Assembly: GCA_910584095.1 (NCBI GenBank)
Contig: CAJTYU010000011.1
Coordinates: 1-64,000, forward strand
Length of the DNA: 64,000 bases
Origin: an uncultured Dorea sp.
GTDB taxonomy: Bacteria > Bacillota > Clostridia > Lachnospirales > Lachnospiraceae
Reading direction: 5' to 3'
Below the pieces are notes generated by a model. The model searched no databases, had not been told where the DNA came from, and saw only the letters and a program-made list of their open reading frames with translations. Both the position numbers and the translations under genes were made by a program. Positions 16,003 to 25,116 of the stretch are shown piece by piece. Position 1 is the first letter of the stretch; the number at the start of each line of letters is the position of its first letter.

Positions 16003-16695
16003 TCAACGTACTTTTTTATAAATACCGCAGACCTTTAGCCGGTCTTCCTCTACTTGGAATTTAATTTCCATCCCTGAATAGCTCATTCCATACACCCGGT
16101 CCGAATCGTCCTGATAAGCGGGTCTTGGATCCTGACGCAGCAGTTCCGTCAGAATCTCTCTTTTGTCCGCCGGTATTTTCTCCATCCACTTTTCCTGAAT
16201 CTCCACCTGAAGGTTCTCATCCTTTACCCGGTCGGCAAAGCCTCCGGCTGCATTTTCTTTTGCCTCCACATAGGGCAGATAGGGTTTGATATCATAGACC
16301 GGCGTTCGATCCAGTATGTCCACTCCCCGGACGCGAAGCACCATCCCCTGATTCTCTGTCCCCTCTATGGACGCAAGTTCCACCAAAGATAAGCCCACCG
16401 GGTTAGGACGGAATGGCGATCTGGTAGCAAATACTCCCATACGCCGGTTTCCCCCCAGCCTCGGCGGGCGTACTGTCGGCTGCCAGCCTTTGTCCGGAAC
16501 CTTAGAAAACCCCCAGATAAGCCAGAGATGCGAATATCCTTCTATTCCCTTCAGCGCGTCCGGGTTCCGGTATTCCGGCTCAAACACAATCCTTCCCTCC
16601 GCCGCCGCCAGTCCGCTCTGTCTGGGAATCCCGAATTTCTCCGGAAAATCTGTATGTATCACAGCAATCTTTTTCAGTGTCAGCTCATCTTCCAT
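16003..16695 (-). CDS. trmO: tRNA m6t6A37 methyltransferase TrmO (TsaA/YaeB family)
   Basis: A 230-residue SAM-dependent enzyme that N6-methylates t6A37 in certain tRNAs. It has the family's unusual all-beta SAM-binding signature (GYSHLWLIWGF, then NRRMGVFATRSPFRPNPVGLS and GVDILDRTPVYDIKPYLPY). The frame is open to 16734, but ATG 16695 is chosen because GGGAGGG sits 5 bases upstream. It overlaps the end of nfo by 11 bases, so the two are translationally coupled. Acts on the same nucleotide as MtaB, so t6A is handled twice in this region. Confidence 0.9.
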   Translation of the reverse strand: MEDELTLKKIAVIHTDFPEKFGIPRQSGLAAAEGRIVFEPEYRNPDALKGIEGYSHLWLIWGFSKVPDKGWQPTVRPPRLGGNRRMGVFATRSPFRPNPVGLSLVELASIEGTENQGMVLRVRGVDILDRTPVYDIKPYLPYVEAKENAAGGFADRVKDENLQVEIQEKWMEKIPADKREILTELLRQDPRPAYQDDSDRVYGMSYSGMEIKFQVEEDRLKVCGIYKKVR

Positions 16696-17557
16696 CCAAT
16701 CCCTCCCGCTCCTTTTCATCCCGCCGGATGCCAAGCTTACTTCTCAGCATGGCAATCTCTTTTTTGTGCCCCTCCTCGTCAAACGGAGTCTCTAGATAGA
16801 AGGGCAGCTCCCTTAGCTTTGGATGCGTCAGCACGCCAAGCAGCGCGTCCAGCCCGATCTCGCCTTCCCCGGCCGCCGCATGGCGGTCCTTGCGGGAACC
16901 TAACGGCATCATGCTGTCATTTAAGTGAACCGTCCGCAAGAGAGGCAGCCCCAGCACACGGTCAAACTCCTCCAGCACTCCGCTTAAATCATGGACAATA
17001 TCATACCCCGCCGCAAATACGTGGCAGGTATCCAGACAGACGCCAATCTTTTCCGGATAGCAGACTCCATCCCGGATTGCCTTTAATTCTTCAAAGACGG
17101 CTCCGATTTCCGTCCCCTTCCCGCTCATAGTCTCCAAAAGCACCGTTATATTTTGGCTTTCTGTTACCGCCTGATTCACTCCGGCAATAATATTTTCTAT
17201 CCCCGCTTCCACGCCGATCCCGGTATGGCTGCCAGGGTGAAATACCAGATATTCAATCCCAAGGGCTTCCATCCTGACAAGATCCTCCCGAAGCGCCATA
17301 CAGGCAAATTCATAGGTCTTTTCATTTGCACTGGCCAAGTTCATCGTGTAAGGCGCATGGGCAAGCAGCGGTCCAAACCTGAATCTCTTCCTGATATCCT
17401 GAAAAATACGAATCTCTTCCTGATCATATGTCCTGTAATTTGACCCTCTCGGATTACGGCTGAAAATCTGCATAGTATTCGCTTCCATTGCCGCCGCGTG
17501 TTCAGCCGCCTTGGCAATCCCTCCCGCAATGGACATATGCGCGCCTATAGTCAGCAT
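16685..17557 (-). CDS. nfo: Endonuclease IV (AP endonuclease)
   Basis: A 290-residue TIM-barrel zinc enzyme that cleaves DNA 5' of abasic sites in base-excision repair. Zinc ligands are recognisable in YLVFHPGSHTG, ETMSGKGTEIG, VCLDTCHVFAAGYD and the C-terminal HLNDSMMPLGSRKDRHAAAGEGEIG, followed by LETP. Length is standard. Operon with trmO. The 260 bases between it and the next gene hold a short hairpin (17608-17633) but no gene I can support. Confidence 0.95.
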   Translation of the reverse strand: MLTIGAHMSIAGGIAKAAEHAAAMEANTMQIFSRNPRGSNYRTYDQEEIRIFQDIRKRFRFGPLLAHAPYTMNLASANEKTYEFACMALREDLVRMEALGIEYLVFHPGSHTGIGVEAGIENIIAGVNQAVTESQNITVLLETMSGKGTEIGAVFEELKAIRDGVCYPEKIGVCLDTCHVFAAGYDIVHDLSGVLEEFDRVLGLPLLRTVHLNDSMMPLGSRKDRHAAAGEGEIGLDALLGVLTHPKLRELPFYLETPFDEEGHKKEIAMLRSKLGIRRDEKEREGLDGR

Positions 17558-17817
17558 CCTGATACACCCCCTGTACTATCGTTCTATCCTTCTGTCTTCC
17601 ATTTTTCTGATGTGCGGACTGCTCCGCATATCAGACGCGTACTACTATCATTATATGGATATTTCCCTAATTTTTCAAATCATTTCTTCTCGCGGGCAAG
17701 CCGATAAAACAATCTCCAAAAATGCAGTTTCCTCTGTACTGAAAAAGACATCTTCTATTCTTAAAATAGAACATGCCTTTTCCTTTATCTATACCTGACT
17801 TTTAACTTTACTGCCGT

Positions 17818-18252
17818 CTACAGATATACCCGCAGCCTCTTCATAAATCCTTCTTCCGCCCGGATGATTTTCTCCGCCAGATCTTTGGCGTCCTTTGACG
17901 CTTCCCGATTCTGGTTCCTGCATTCGCTGACGGACTGGAGCCCCATATTGCAGCCGTCCATTAAAAGCTTTGCGATCTGGCAGTTGCCTCCGTTCATCAT
18001 CATTTTGACATCCGTTGTGATCTTAGAAAAAACCTCCGCCGTAAGGCCGGGCTGCTTCTCATGCTCTCCCTGTCCTCTAAGAAGCTCCCCGCATTTCTTC
18101 TCCAGCTTCTCATGCTCTTCCTTCGCCTCCAGTATCGTATGCTCCAGCATCTCGTCCTGAACATATTCCAGAATCTGGTCTATGCTGTTTAACGCCATTT
18201 TACAGCCGGAACTGCACTCCTTCAGCAAAGCTATGGTATGTTCTTCCTTCAT
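17818..18252 (-). CDS. Uncharacterised all-helical protein
   Basis: A 144-residue protein that I do not recognise. It is predicted helical throughout, rich in Glu and Lys, with several Cys (ECSSGCKMAL near the start, KKCGEL, GNCQIAK, DGCNMGL, SECRNQN). The pattern of amphipathic helices suggests a four-helix bundle like DUF2383 or ferritin-like proteins, but no metal-ligand set is clear. The start at ATG 18252 is preferred over 18306 because GAAGGG lies just upstream. Stands alone between nfo and degV. Confidence 0.7.
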   Translation of the reverse strand: MKEEHTIALLKECSSGCKMALNSIDQILEYVQDEMLEHTILEAKEEHEKLEKKCGELLRGQGEHEKQPGLTAEVFSKITTDVKMMMNGGNCQIAKLLMDGCNMGLQSVSECRNQNREASKDAKDLAEKIIRAEEGFMKRLRVYL

Positions 18253-18445
18253 CGCTGACCCTTCTTTCCTTTTTTTCATAGCATTTGCAGTTCCCGTTGT
18301 TTTCATTCAAGGTTTATGCGGAATACATTTAAAAGTTTTGTCAGTGTCCTTACGGAAATGCTCCTTGACTATTCCATAGTTTCCAAGACATCCTTCGGCA
18401 AGGAAAAGCACGCCCTTGTCCGCCAAACACATGTTTCTAAAATTA

Positions 18446-18486
18446 ATTCCGCCTGTGCGGATGGAAATCGCCTGCACAGGCGGAAT
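18446..18486 (-). terminator. Terminator after degV
   Basis: ATTCCGCCTGTGC (18446-18458) and GCACAGGCGGAAT (18474-18486) form a perfect 13-bp stem. Read leftwards it is followed by TAATTTTAG. It lies just after the degV stop. Confidence 0.65.
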
Positions 18487-18497
18487 GATTCTCTGGT

Positions 18498-19340
18498 TTA
18501 TCTGACGTATACAATTCCAAACGCTCCGGGTCCGATATGGGTTCCGATCGTCGGCCCGATTCCTCTTGTCTTCACCTCGCCAAAATCCATCCCTTTTTTC
18601 TGAAGCGACTGAATAAAGGAAATGCAGTTCTTCTTATCATATGCATATACAAAATATACCGGGTAATTCTCATCCGGAGCCTCTTCCTCCAGAATCTTCC
18701 CGAGCTGCTTGCATACCTGCTTTACGCCCCGCTGTTTTCCATGCATCACAACTTCCCCATCCTCGCTGACCTTAATGATCGGCTTAATATTCGCAAGCTT
18801 GCCGATCACCGCTTCCGTCTTGGACAGGCGCCCCCCTTTCTGCAGATACTCCAGCGTATCCAGTCCCGCATAAATCCGAATCCTTGGTTTCAGAGCCTCC
18901 AGTTCCGCCACGATTTCCTCTGCGCCCGCGCCCTGATCCCTCATACGCACGGCCCTGTCTGCCAGCATCCGGATCCCAAGCGTCGCGCTCTTGCTGTCCA
19001 CAATAAAAATATTCTCGTACTCTGTCAGCTCCTTTGCCAGAGACGCGCTCTGGATCGTCCCGCTTAACGCTCCCGATATAAGGATCGCAATCACAGAATC
19101 CCCCGCCTCCTTCGCCTCTTTGAAATATTCTTCAAAGGCCGCCGGAGAAGGCTGGGAAGTTTTCGGAAATACATCCGACCCTATCAGTTTCTCAAAAAAC
19201 TCTTCCTTGGAAAGATCTACTCCATCCGTATACTGCTCCTCGCCAAATGCAATTGTCATAGGAATGCAGGCAATCTGCCTTTTTTCTATCTCCGCCGCTG
19301 AATAATCCGCCGTAGAATCCACAATAATCCGAACTGCCAT
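18498..19340 (-). CDS. DegV family fatty-acid-binding protein
   Basis: A 280-residue DegV/FakB-type protein (IIVDSTADYSAAEIEK at the N-terminus, FEKLIGSDVFPKTSQPSPAAF, SGALSGTIQSA, LQKGGRLSKTEA, RGIGPTIGTHIGPGAFGIVYV at the end). FakB proteins hold a fatty acid while the FakA kinase phosphorylates it; no fakA gene is in the window. Divergent from the marR-adh operon. Confidence 0.92.
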   Translation of the reverse strand: MAVRIIVDSTADYSAAEIEKRQIACIPMTIAFGEEQYTDGVDLSKEEFFEKLIGSDVFPKTSQPSPAAFEEYFKEAKEAGDSVIAILISGALSGTIQSASLAKELTEYENIFIVDSKSATLGIRMLADRAVRMRDQGAGAEEIVAELEALKPRIRIYAGLDTLEYLQKGGRLSKTEAVIGKLANIKPIIKVSEDGEVVMHGKQRGVKQVCKQLGKILEEEAPDENYPVYFVYAYDKKNCISFIQSLQKKGMDFGEVKTRGIGPTIGTHIGPGAFGIVYVR

Positions 19341-19465
19341 CTCTTCATCCTCTTCTTTCTAAAAACTTTCGGGTATGTCTGCCCTTCACAGGACGTCTGC
19401 CTTACCTGCAGAGCTTCGCCCTATAAACGACGATACTCCTCTCGTGCAACAAATCATATTTGAAT

Positions 19466-19524
19466 GTTGACTTATCAACTTATTTCATATACTATAGCAG
19501 TAGATTTCTTATAAATCAACTACT
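19466..19524 (+). promoter_or_regulatory. marR-adh promoter with two overlapping dyads
   Basis: TTGACT (19467-19472) and TACTAT (19490-19495) with a 17-bp spacer. GTTGACTTATCAAC (19466-19479) is a dyad over the -35. A near-perfect inverted repeat AGTAGATTT/AAATCAACTACT (19499-19524) lies just downstream of the -10. Both are well placed to be MarR operators for autoregulation. Confidence 0.6.
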
Positions 19525-19553
19525 TTTAGAATTTTTTTCAGGAGGATTCATAG

Positions 19554-20012
19554 ATGGTAAGCAGTTTCGAGCAGCTAACCGGCGGCGTTACCAGAATCTA
19601 CAAAAGCATCCAGAAGATCAAACGTCTCCACATGGATTCCATTGGCCTAAAAGGCGCCCATGTCATGTGCATCCATTATCTCTACACGCATCCTAAAGGT
19701 CTGACCGGCACAGAGCTGTGCAGCAAATGCAGGGAGGACAAAGCCGGAATTTCCCGCATCCTCTCCGATCTGGAAGAATCACGGATGATCTACTATCAGA
19801 ATACCGGAAATGGAAAAAAATACCGGGCAAAGGCCTTGCTGACCGAGGAAGGCGTCTCTTACGGCGCAAAGGTCAACGCCTACATTGCCAGAGCCGTTGT
19901 CGCCGGAGGAAACGGACTTGACGCTCACGATACCGAAATCTTTTACCGGGTACTGTTTACCATTGCCGATAATCTAGAAGAGCTTTGCAGCCAAATTGAA
20001 CAGAAAGGATAG
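19554..20012 (+). CDS. MarR family transcriptional regulator
   Basis: A 152-residue winged-helix regulator. The middle reads as a MarR domain (THPKGLTGTELCSKCREDKAGISRILSDLEESRMI, then the wing ending in YRAKALLTEEGVSYG). Cys residues in ELCSKCRED could allow redox sensing. The start is ATG 19554 with AGGAGG 8 bases upstream. It leads a two-gene unit with the alcohol dehydrogenase 9 bases downstream, so control of alcohol/aldehyde metabolism is the natural guess. Confidence 0.88.
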   Translation: MVSSFEQLTGGVTRIYKSIQKIKRLHMDSIGLKGAHVMCIHYLYTHPKGLTGTELCSKCREDKAGISRILSDLEESRMIYYQNTGNGKKYRAKALLTEEGVSYGAKVNAYIARAVVAGGNGLDAHDTEIFYRVLFTIADNLEELCSQIEQKG

Positions 20013-20021
20013 GATAAAACC

Positions 20022-21221
20022 ATGAACCGATTAAAAAAATTATACTGCAGAACATTTCAAACAGCATTTAAGCTTGCGCTTCCATTTCTGCCTTACCGCA
20101 AACCGCAGATTGTAGGAAGTGTAAAGGAACTCCCCGACGTAATCCGGGGAAGCGGCAAAACCAGCGTGCTGATCATCACCGACTCCGTTATCAGAGGGCT
20201 TGGCCTGACCTCCCGGCTGGAGCGAGCCTTATCAAAAAATGAGATTCCCTTTACCGTCTATGATAAGACCGTCGCCAACCCTACCACGGCAAATGTGGAA
20301 GAAGCTCTGGACATTTACCATGAACAAGACTGCGACGTGATCATCGGTTTCGGCGGAGGCTCCAGCATGGACTGCGCCAAGGCGGTCGGCGCAAGAGCCG
20401 TCAAGCCAAAGCAGTCCCTCGCCCGGATGAAGGGTATCCTGAAGGTAAGAAAACGCCTGCCGCTCCTAATCGCAATCCCTACCACTGCGGGTACCGGAAG
20501 CGAAACCACGCTGGCCGCAGTGATTACAGACGCAAAGACGCGCCACAAATATGCAATCAATGATTTTCCGCTGATTCCCCGGTATGCCGTGCTGGATCCG
20601 AAGGTAACCTTAAGCCTTCCTCCCTTTATCACCGCCGCCACAGGAATGGACGCGCTGACCCATGCGGTAGAAGCCTACGTCGGACGGTCCACCACCATCA
20701 GCACAAGGAGAGACGCGCTTCATGCCGTCCAGTTAATTTTCAGCAACATCGATACGGTCTACACCGACGGCGGCAATGTCAATGCAAGAAGAGATATGCT
20801 CCACGCCTCCTTCTATGCAGGCTGCGCTTTTACCAAATCCTATGTGGGATACGTACACGCCGTCGCCCACTCCTTAGGCGGAGAATACAATGTAGCCCAC
20901 GGATTTGCCAACGCAGTTCTGCTGCCCTTTGTGCTGGAAGCATACGGAAGCTCCATCCACAAAAAACTCCATAAACTGGCTATTGCGGCGGGCATTGCAG
21001 ATAAGGACACGCCCCGGGCCACCGCTGCCGCCCTGTTCATCGATGCCATTCAGGATATGAAATGCCGGTTCGGCATCGGCGATACCATCGAAGAGATTCA
21101 GGAAGAGGACATCCCAAAGCTCGCCCGCTATGCGGACAAAGAAGCAAATCCCCTCTACCCGGTCCCGGTTCTAATGGATGCAAAGGAACTGGAAAGATTT
21201 TACCGGTTACTAATGAAATAA
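20022..21221 (+). CDS. Iron-containing alcohol dehydrogenase
   Basis: A 399-residue type III (iron-dependent) alcohol dehydrogenase. NAD-binding motif FGGGSSMDCAKA and TTAGTGSETT are present, as are metal ligands: Asp and His in MDALTHAVEAY, and two His in HAVAHSLGGEYNVAHGFANAVLLP. It reduces an aldehyde or oxidises an alcohol; the exact substrate cannot be read from sequence. Co-transcribed with the MarR gene. Confidence 0.92.
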   Translation: MNRLKKLYCRTFQTAFKLALPFLPYRKPQIVGSVKELPDVIRGSGKTSVLIITDSVIRGLGLTSRLERALSKNEIPFTVYDKTVANPTTANVEEALDIYHEQDCDVIIGFGGGSSMDCAKAVGARAVKPKQSLARMKGILKVRKRLPLLIAIPTTAGTGSETTLAAVITDAKTRHKYAINDFPLIPRYAVLDPKVTLSLPPFITAATGMDALTHAVEAYVGRSTTISTRRDALHAVQLIFSNIDTVYTDGGNVNARRDMLHASFYAGCAFTKSYVGYVHAVAHSLGGEYNVAHGFANAVLLPFVLEAYGSSIHKKLHKLAIAAGIADKDTPRATAAALFIDAIQDMKCRFGIGDTIEEIQEEDIPKLARYADKEANPLYPVPVLMDAKELERFYRLLMK

Positions 21222-21233
21222 AAAATTTCTATC

Positions 21234-21262
21234 TTGTGTCCTGACCGCTTATCCAGTATAAT
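21234..21262 (+). promoter_or_regulatory. Promoter of the NSS transporter gene
   Basis: TTGTGT (21234-21239), 17-bp spacer, TATAAT (21257-21262), 41 bases before the transporter start. Confidence 0.55.
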
Positions 21263-21303
21263 ATAAAAGATACATTGATACATTGGGAAGAGAGGAAGAT
21301 TAT

Positions 21304-22716
21304 ATGAGTCACAATTCAACACACAAACGCAGCAGCTTTACCGGCTCCATCGGATTCGTTATGGCGGCTGCCGGAAGCGCCGTCGGTCTTGGAAATATCT
21401 GGCGTTTCCCCTATCTGGCAGCAAAAAACGGCGGAGGAACCTTTATCTTTGTCTATATCATCCTTGCGCTGACCTTTGGGTTTGCGCTTCTGACTACGGA
21501 GATTGCTATCGGCCGCAAGACAAAACAAGGCCCCCTTACTGCATACGGCGTATTAAATAAAAAATTTGCATGCACCGGGCTTTTTGCATGGCTGGTTCCG
21601 GTCATCATCCTGCCTTACTACTGCACGATCGGCGGCTGGGTACTAAAATACCTGTTCGCCTACATCACCGGCGACGGCATGAACGCCGCCGCAGACGGCT
21701 ATTTCACCGGACATATTACAAGTCAGTGGTCTCCGATTATCTGGCTTGTCATCTATCTGGGCATGACAGCCTTTGTCGTATTCAGCGGAGTGAATAAGGG
21801 AATCGAGAAATACAGCAAGATCATCATGCCGATCCTGATCGTCCTGATTCTTGGTATCTCTTTCTTCTCCCTCACCCTGAACCACACAGACGCCGAGGGC
21901 GTTACCAGAACCGGGCTGGAGGGCTTAAAGATCTATCTGATTCCAAGCTTTGCCGGTATGACGCTGAAGGGCTTTTTCTCACTGCTTATGGACGCGGTCG
22001 GACAGTTATTCTTCTCCATCAGCGTTGCCATGGGCATTATGGTAGCTTACGGTTCTTATGTGAAGGATGATGTAAACCTAATGAAGTCCATCAACCAGAT
22101 CGAATTCTTCGACACGTTAGTTGCCATGCTGGCCGGACTGATGATCATTCCTGCCGTCTTCACCTTTATGGGCGCGGAAGGCATGTCGGCGGGACCGGGA
22201 CTGATGTTCGTATCACTGCCGAAGGTATTTGAAGCTATGGGATCCATCGGTATTTTTATCGGAATCCTGTTTTTCCTAATGGTTACCTTTGCCGCCGTCA
22301 CCTCATCCGTATCGGTTCTTGAGGCGATCGTATCCGGTATTATGGACAAATGGAAATTCTCACGGAAGAAGAGCACAGCCCTTGCAACGGCCTATGCCCT
22401 TGTTGTCGGCATCATCGTATGCCTCGGCTATAATATCTTCTACTTTGAGTACGAACTGCCGAACGGCTCTGTAGCGCAGATTCTGGATATCATGGACTTT
22501 CTCAGCAATAATATCATGATGCCGATCGTAGCGATCCTGACCTGCATCCTGATCGGCTGGATTGCAAAACCGCAGACCATTATTGACGAAGTTACGAAGA
22601 ATAATAATCCTTTCGGACGCAAGGCGCTGTATATTGCTATGATTAAGTTCATAACCCCTGTATTCCTTGTGATTCTGCTTCTGCAGTCGCTGGGTATATT
22701 CTATAAAGCCAAATGA
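21304..22716 (+). CDS. Sodium-dependent amino-acid transporter (NSS/SNF family)
   Basis: A 470-residue neurotransmitter:sodium symporter homologue in the membrane. The family signature GSAVGLGNIWRFPYLAAKNGGGTF (transmembrane segment 1 with the unwound substrate and Na+ site) is intact, and some 11 to 12 hydrophobic segments follow. The frame is open from TTG 21283, but ATG 21304 is preceded by GAGAGGAAG. Bacterial members import amino acids (LeuT, TnaT, MhsT); substrate not determinable here. Ends at a strong terminator. Confidence 0.92.
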   Translation: MSHNSTHKRSSFTGSIGFVMAAAGSAVGLGNIWRFPYLAAKNGGGTFIFVYIILALTFGFALLTTEIAIGRKTKQGPLTAYGVLNKKFACTGLFAWLVPVIILPYYCTIGGWVLKYLFAYITGDGMNAAADGYFTGHITSQWSPIIWLVIYLGMTAFVVFSGVNKGIEKYSKIIMPILIVLILGISFFSLTLNHTDAEGVTRTGLEGLKIYLIPSFAGMTLKGFFSLLMDAVGQLFFSISVAMGIMVAYGSYVKDDVNLMKSINQIEFFDTLVAMLAGLMIIPAVFTFMGAEGMSAGPGLMFVSLPKVFEAMGSIGIFIGILFFLMVTFAAVTSSVSVLEAIVSGIMDKWKFSRKKSTALATAYALVVGIIVCLGYNIFYFEYELPNGSVAQILDIMDFLSNNIMMPIVAILTCILIGWIAKPQTIIDEVTKNNNPFGRKALYIAMIKFITPVFLVILLLQSLGIFYKAK

Positions 22717-22780
22717 GCGCACAGGCGGACTGCCAGATGTCTACCCGCCATCATGGACCGGATATCCGCTCATTGTAAAT

Positions 22781-22829
22781 AAAAAGAGGAATTGCTGCAA
22801 GGTGAAGTCTTTCAGCAATTCCTCTTTTT
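22781..22829. terminator. Bidirectional terminator between the NSS gene and fbp
   Basis: AAAAAGAGGAATTGCTG (22781-22797) and its exact complement (22813-22829) form a 17-bp stem with A and T runs on the two sides, suited to stop both converging genes. Confidence 0.8.
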
Positions 22830-22933
22830 CATTCTCATCTTTGCACAGCGCCCCTTTCTGCAAGCCTGCCGTTTTCTACGCACGCTGAAAACAGCGGCAA
22901 TCGCGGCGGCGCCATCTAACGCCATCCTTCAAC

Positions 22934-24907
22934 TTACGCCTTCACCGTCGGCATATTTTCCTTCACCAGACCCGTTCTGTACGCTTCGATCAGTTCTTTC
23001 AGCTCGCTGATACGCTCCTGCATCCGTTTGCCGTTATCCGTATCTCCCACCAGCTGCCGCCTTAAATACTGCTGCACCACCACCCTTCTGGACACGATAT
23101 CCGTCTCATCCAAAATAGCGGCCTTCGCGGATGCCAGCGGTTCATGGGAGGTCAGGGTCAGTCCGTAGGAATTGTAGATCAGCGTATAGCCGGCAATTCC
23201 GGTCGTCTTATGATAGGGCTTGGAAAATCCTCCGTCAATGATCAGCACCTTTCCGCCGCATTTCACCGGATTCTCCCCTTCGCTGTGATGAACCGGGACA
23301 TGTCCGTTGATGATATGGGCGCGTTCTCCGGACAGTCCGAACTCTCCCAGCACCAGTTCCGCCGTGGACAATTCCTCTAACAGCTCGTAATACGCATTCT
23401 TCTGCTCTTTTCTCGCTGGCTTTTCCTTAATAAAATACCCCTCAAAGGTCGCCATCTTATTCCGGCCAAAGAGCGGCGAGCCCGGAGCGCACCACAAGAA
23501 CCACAAGATATCCTGCCCCTTCTTCTTCTCCTCCTGATTCAGGTCGAAGAACGCCCGGCGGACGTATTTTTCGAGAACCTCATAAAGCTCCCTGCCCTGA
23601 TATTCCCTGCCGTAAATCTTCACTTTCTGTAAACTTCCGTCGCCATTCATCGGCATACAGGCATGGAACAGAAGATTTCCATTAAAGACTTTATACAGGC
23701 TGCCCTGTTTCAGCAGGAAATCTACATGCTTCTGCAGCTTTTCACTGTTAAGGAACGCCCACACCAGCTTATCCACTACCTCCTGCTCCTTCTCGGTCAG
23801 ATCATACGGGCGCTCTCTGTCCACTGTAGGAAACGTGCAGTCTACCAAAGGATAAACCGCTCCGTCCACCTCGATTTCCTGCTTCTCATAGTCGATCTTA
23901 TGAAGAAGCTTTCTGCTCTCCATGCCAAATTCCGGATGCTCGTCTATCAGCTTCCCTTCCAGCTTAAACTGGATCGCCGCAATCGCCTTATGCATCTTCC
24001 TCTCCAGCAGCACCGACGGACTCACCTCCGGCGCCGGCTTTGCCCTAGAATAAAATGACTCCGGTATCATATCGTCCGTATAGGTCTCCATCGCGAAAGT
24101 GGCGAGGGGCATCATATTGATTCCGTATCCATCCTCCAGCACATCCATGTTGCTGTAACGAAGGCAGATGCGGATCACCGCCGCCACGCAGGCAGGCTGT
24201 CCGGCCGCCGCGCCCATCCACAAAATATCATGGTTCCCCCACTGGATATCCAACGTGTGGTAATCCATCAAACGCTCCATGATCAGGTGGGGATAAGAGC
24301 CCCTGTCAAAAATATCCCCCACAATATGCAGATGATCCACAATCATACGCTGAATCAGCTCGCACATCGCCACAATAAAATTCTCCGCCCTTCCAATTTC
24401 GATAATCGTCTGGATGATCGCCTCATAATACTGCCCTTTATCCAAAACCTCTGATTTCTCCGTGATCAGCTCTTCTATTACATAGGCGTAATCCTTCGGC
24501 AGCGCTTTGCGCACCTTAGAACGGGTATATTTGGACGAAACCGTCTTGCAGATCTCGATCAGACGGTAAAGCGTCACCCGGTACCAGTCGTCCGTATCCA
24601 GCCCGTCCTTCTTGATCTGTTCCAGCTTCTCATGGGGATAATAGATCAGCGTTGCAACCGCCCTTTTCTCCGCCATCTCCAGCGTATGTCCGAATACGTC
24701 GTCAATCTTCTTGCGCACCGCGCCGGAGCCGTTTTTGAGCACATGGGAAAACGCTTCGTATTCCCCATGGATATCCGACATAAAATGCTCCGTTCCCTTC
24801 GGCAGATTAATGATTGACTGCAGGTTGATGATCTCTGTGGACGCCTTCGCAATCGTCGGATATAATTCCGCTAAATACTCCAAATAATTCTTCTCTTTCT
24901 TTTCCAT
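22934..24907 (-). CDS. fbp: Fructose-1,6-bisphosphatase class III
   Basis: A 657-residue Firmicutes-type FBPase of the metallophosphatase superfamily for gluconeogenesis. Metallophosphatase motifs are visible: FMSDIHGEYEAF, HIVGDIFDRGSYPH, IQWGNHDILWMGA, INGHVPVHHSEGE. The frame is open to 25042 but the true start is ATG 24907 (MEKKEKNYLEYL), with GGGAGGAAAA upstream. Length is right for the class. Monocistronic, ending at the shared terminator. Confidence 0.95.
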   Translation of the reverse strand: MEKKEKNYLEYLAELYPTIAKASTEIINLQSIINLPKGTEHFMSDIHGEYEAFSHVLKNGSGAVRKKIDDVFGHTLEMAEKRAVATLIYYPHEKLEQIKKDGLDTDDWYRVTLYRLIEICKTVSSKYTRSKVRKALPKDYAYVIEELITEKSEVLDKGQYYEAIIQTIIEIGRAENFIVAMCELIQRMIVDHLHIVGDIFDRGSYPHLIMERLMDYHTLDIQWGNHDILWMGAAAGQPACVAAVIRICLRYSNMDVLEDGYGINMMPLATFAMETYTDDMIPESFYSRAKPAPEVSPSVLLERKMHKAIAAIQFKLEGKLIDEHPEFGMESRKLLHKIDYEKQEIEVDGAVYPLVDCTFPTVDRERPYDLTEKEQEVVDKLVWAFLNSEKLQKHVDFLLKQGSLYKVFNGNLLFHACMPMNGDGSLQKVKIYGREYQGRELYEVLEKYVRRAFFDLNQEEKKKGQDILWFLWCAPGSPLFGRNKMATFEGYFIKEKPARKEQKNAYYELLEELSTAELVLGEFGLSGERAHIINGHVPVHHSEGENPVKCGGKVLIIDGGFSKPYHKTTGIAGYTLIYNSYGLTLTSHEPLASAKAAILDETDIVSRRVVVQQYLRRQLVGDTDNGKRMQERISELKELIEAYRTGLVKENMPTVKA

Positions 24908-25051
24908 GATTTTCCTCCCGATACCATACAGAATCCTTTTCTTCCACTTTATCACCATTCCTTCTATAAGTCCAGATTTTCTCTGGCCACTGTTCCCCCG
25001 TTCACAGCGGCCTTTTCCGCTTCTGCAGGCGATGCCGGCCATATTTCACAA

Positions 25052-25080
25052 TTGAATTTTATATATGCCTGTGGTATATT
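25052..25080 (+). promoter_or_regulatory. Promoter of the esterase gene
   Basis: TTGAAT (25052-25057), 17-bp spacer, TATATT (25075-25080), 36 bases before the esterase start. Confidence 0.5.
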
Positions 25081-25116
25081 TTCTCAGTAAGCATTTGAAA
25101 CAAGGAGGGACGACTC

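Noticed and set aside
17608..17633. Hairpin TGATGTGCGGA/TCCGCATATCA between nfo and the helical protein gene
   Set aside because: No T-run on either strand in the right place and no homologous copy seen; too weak to call.
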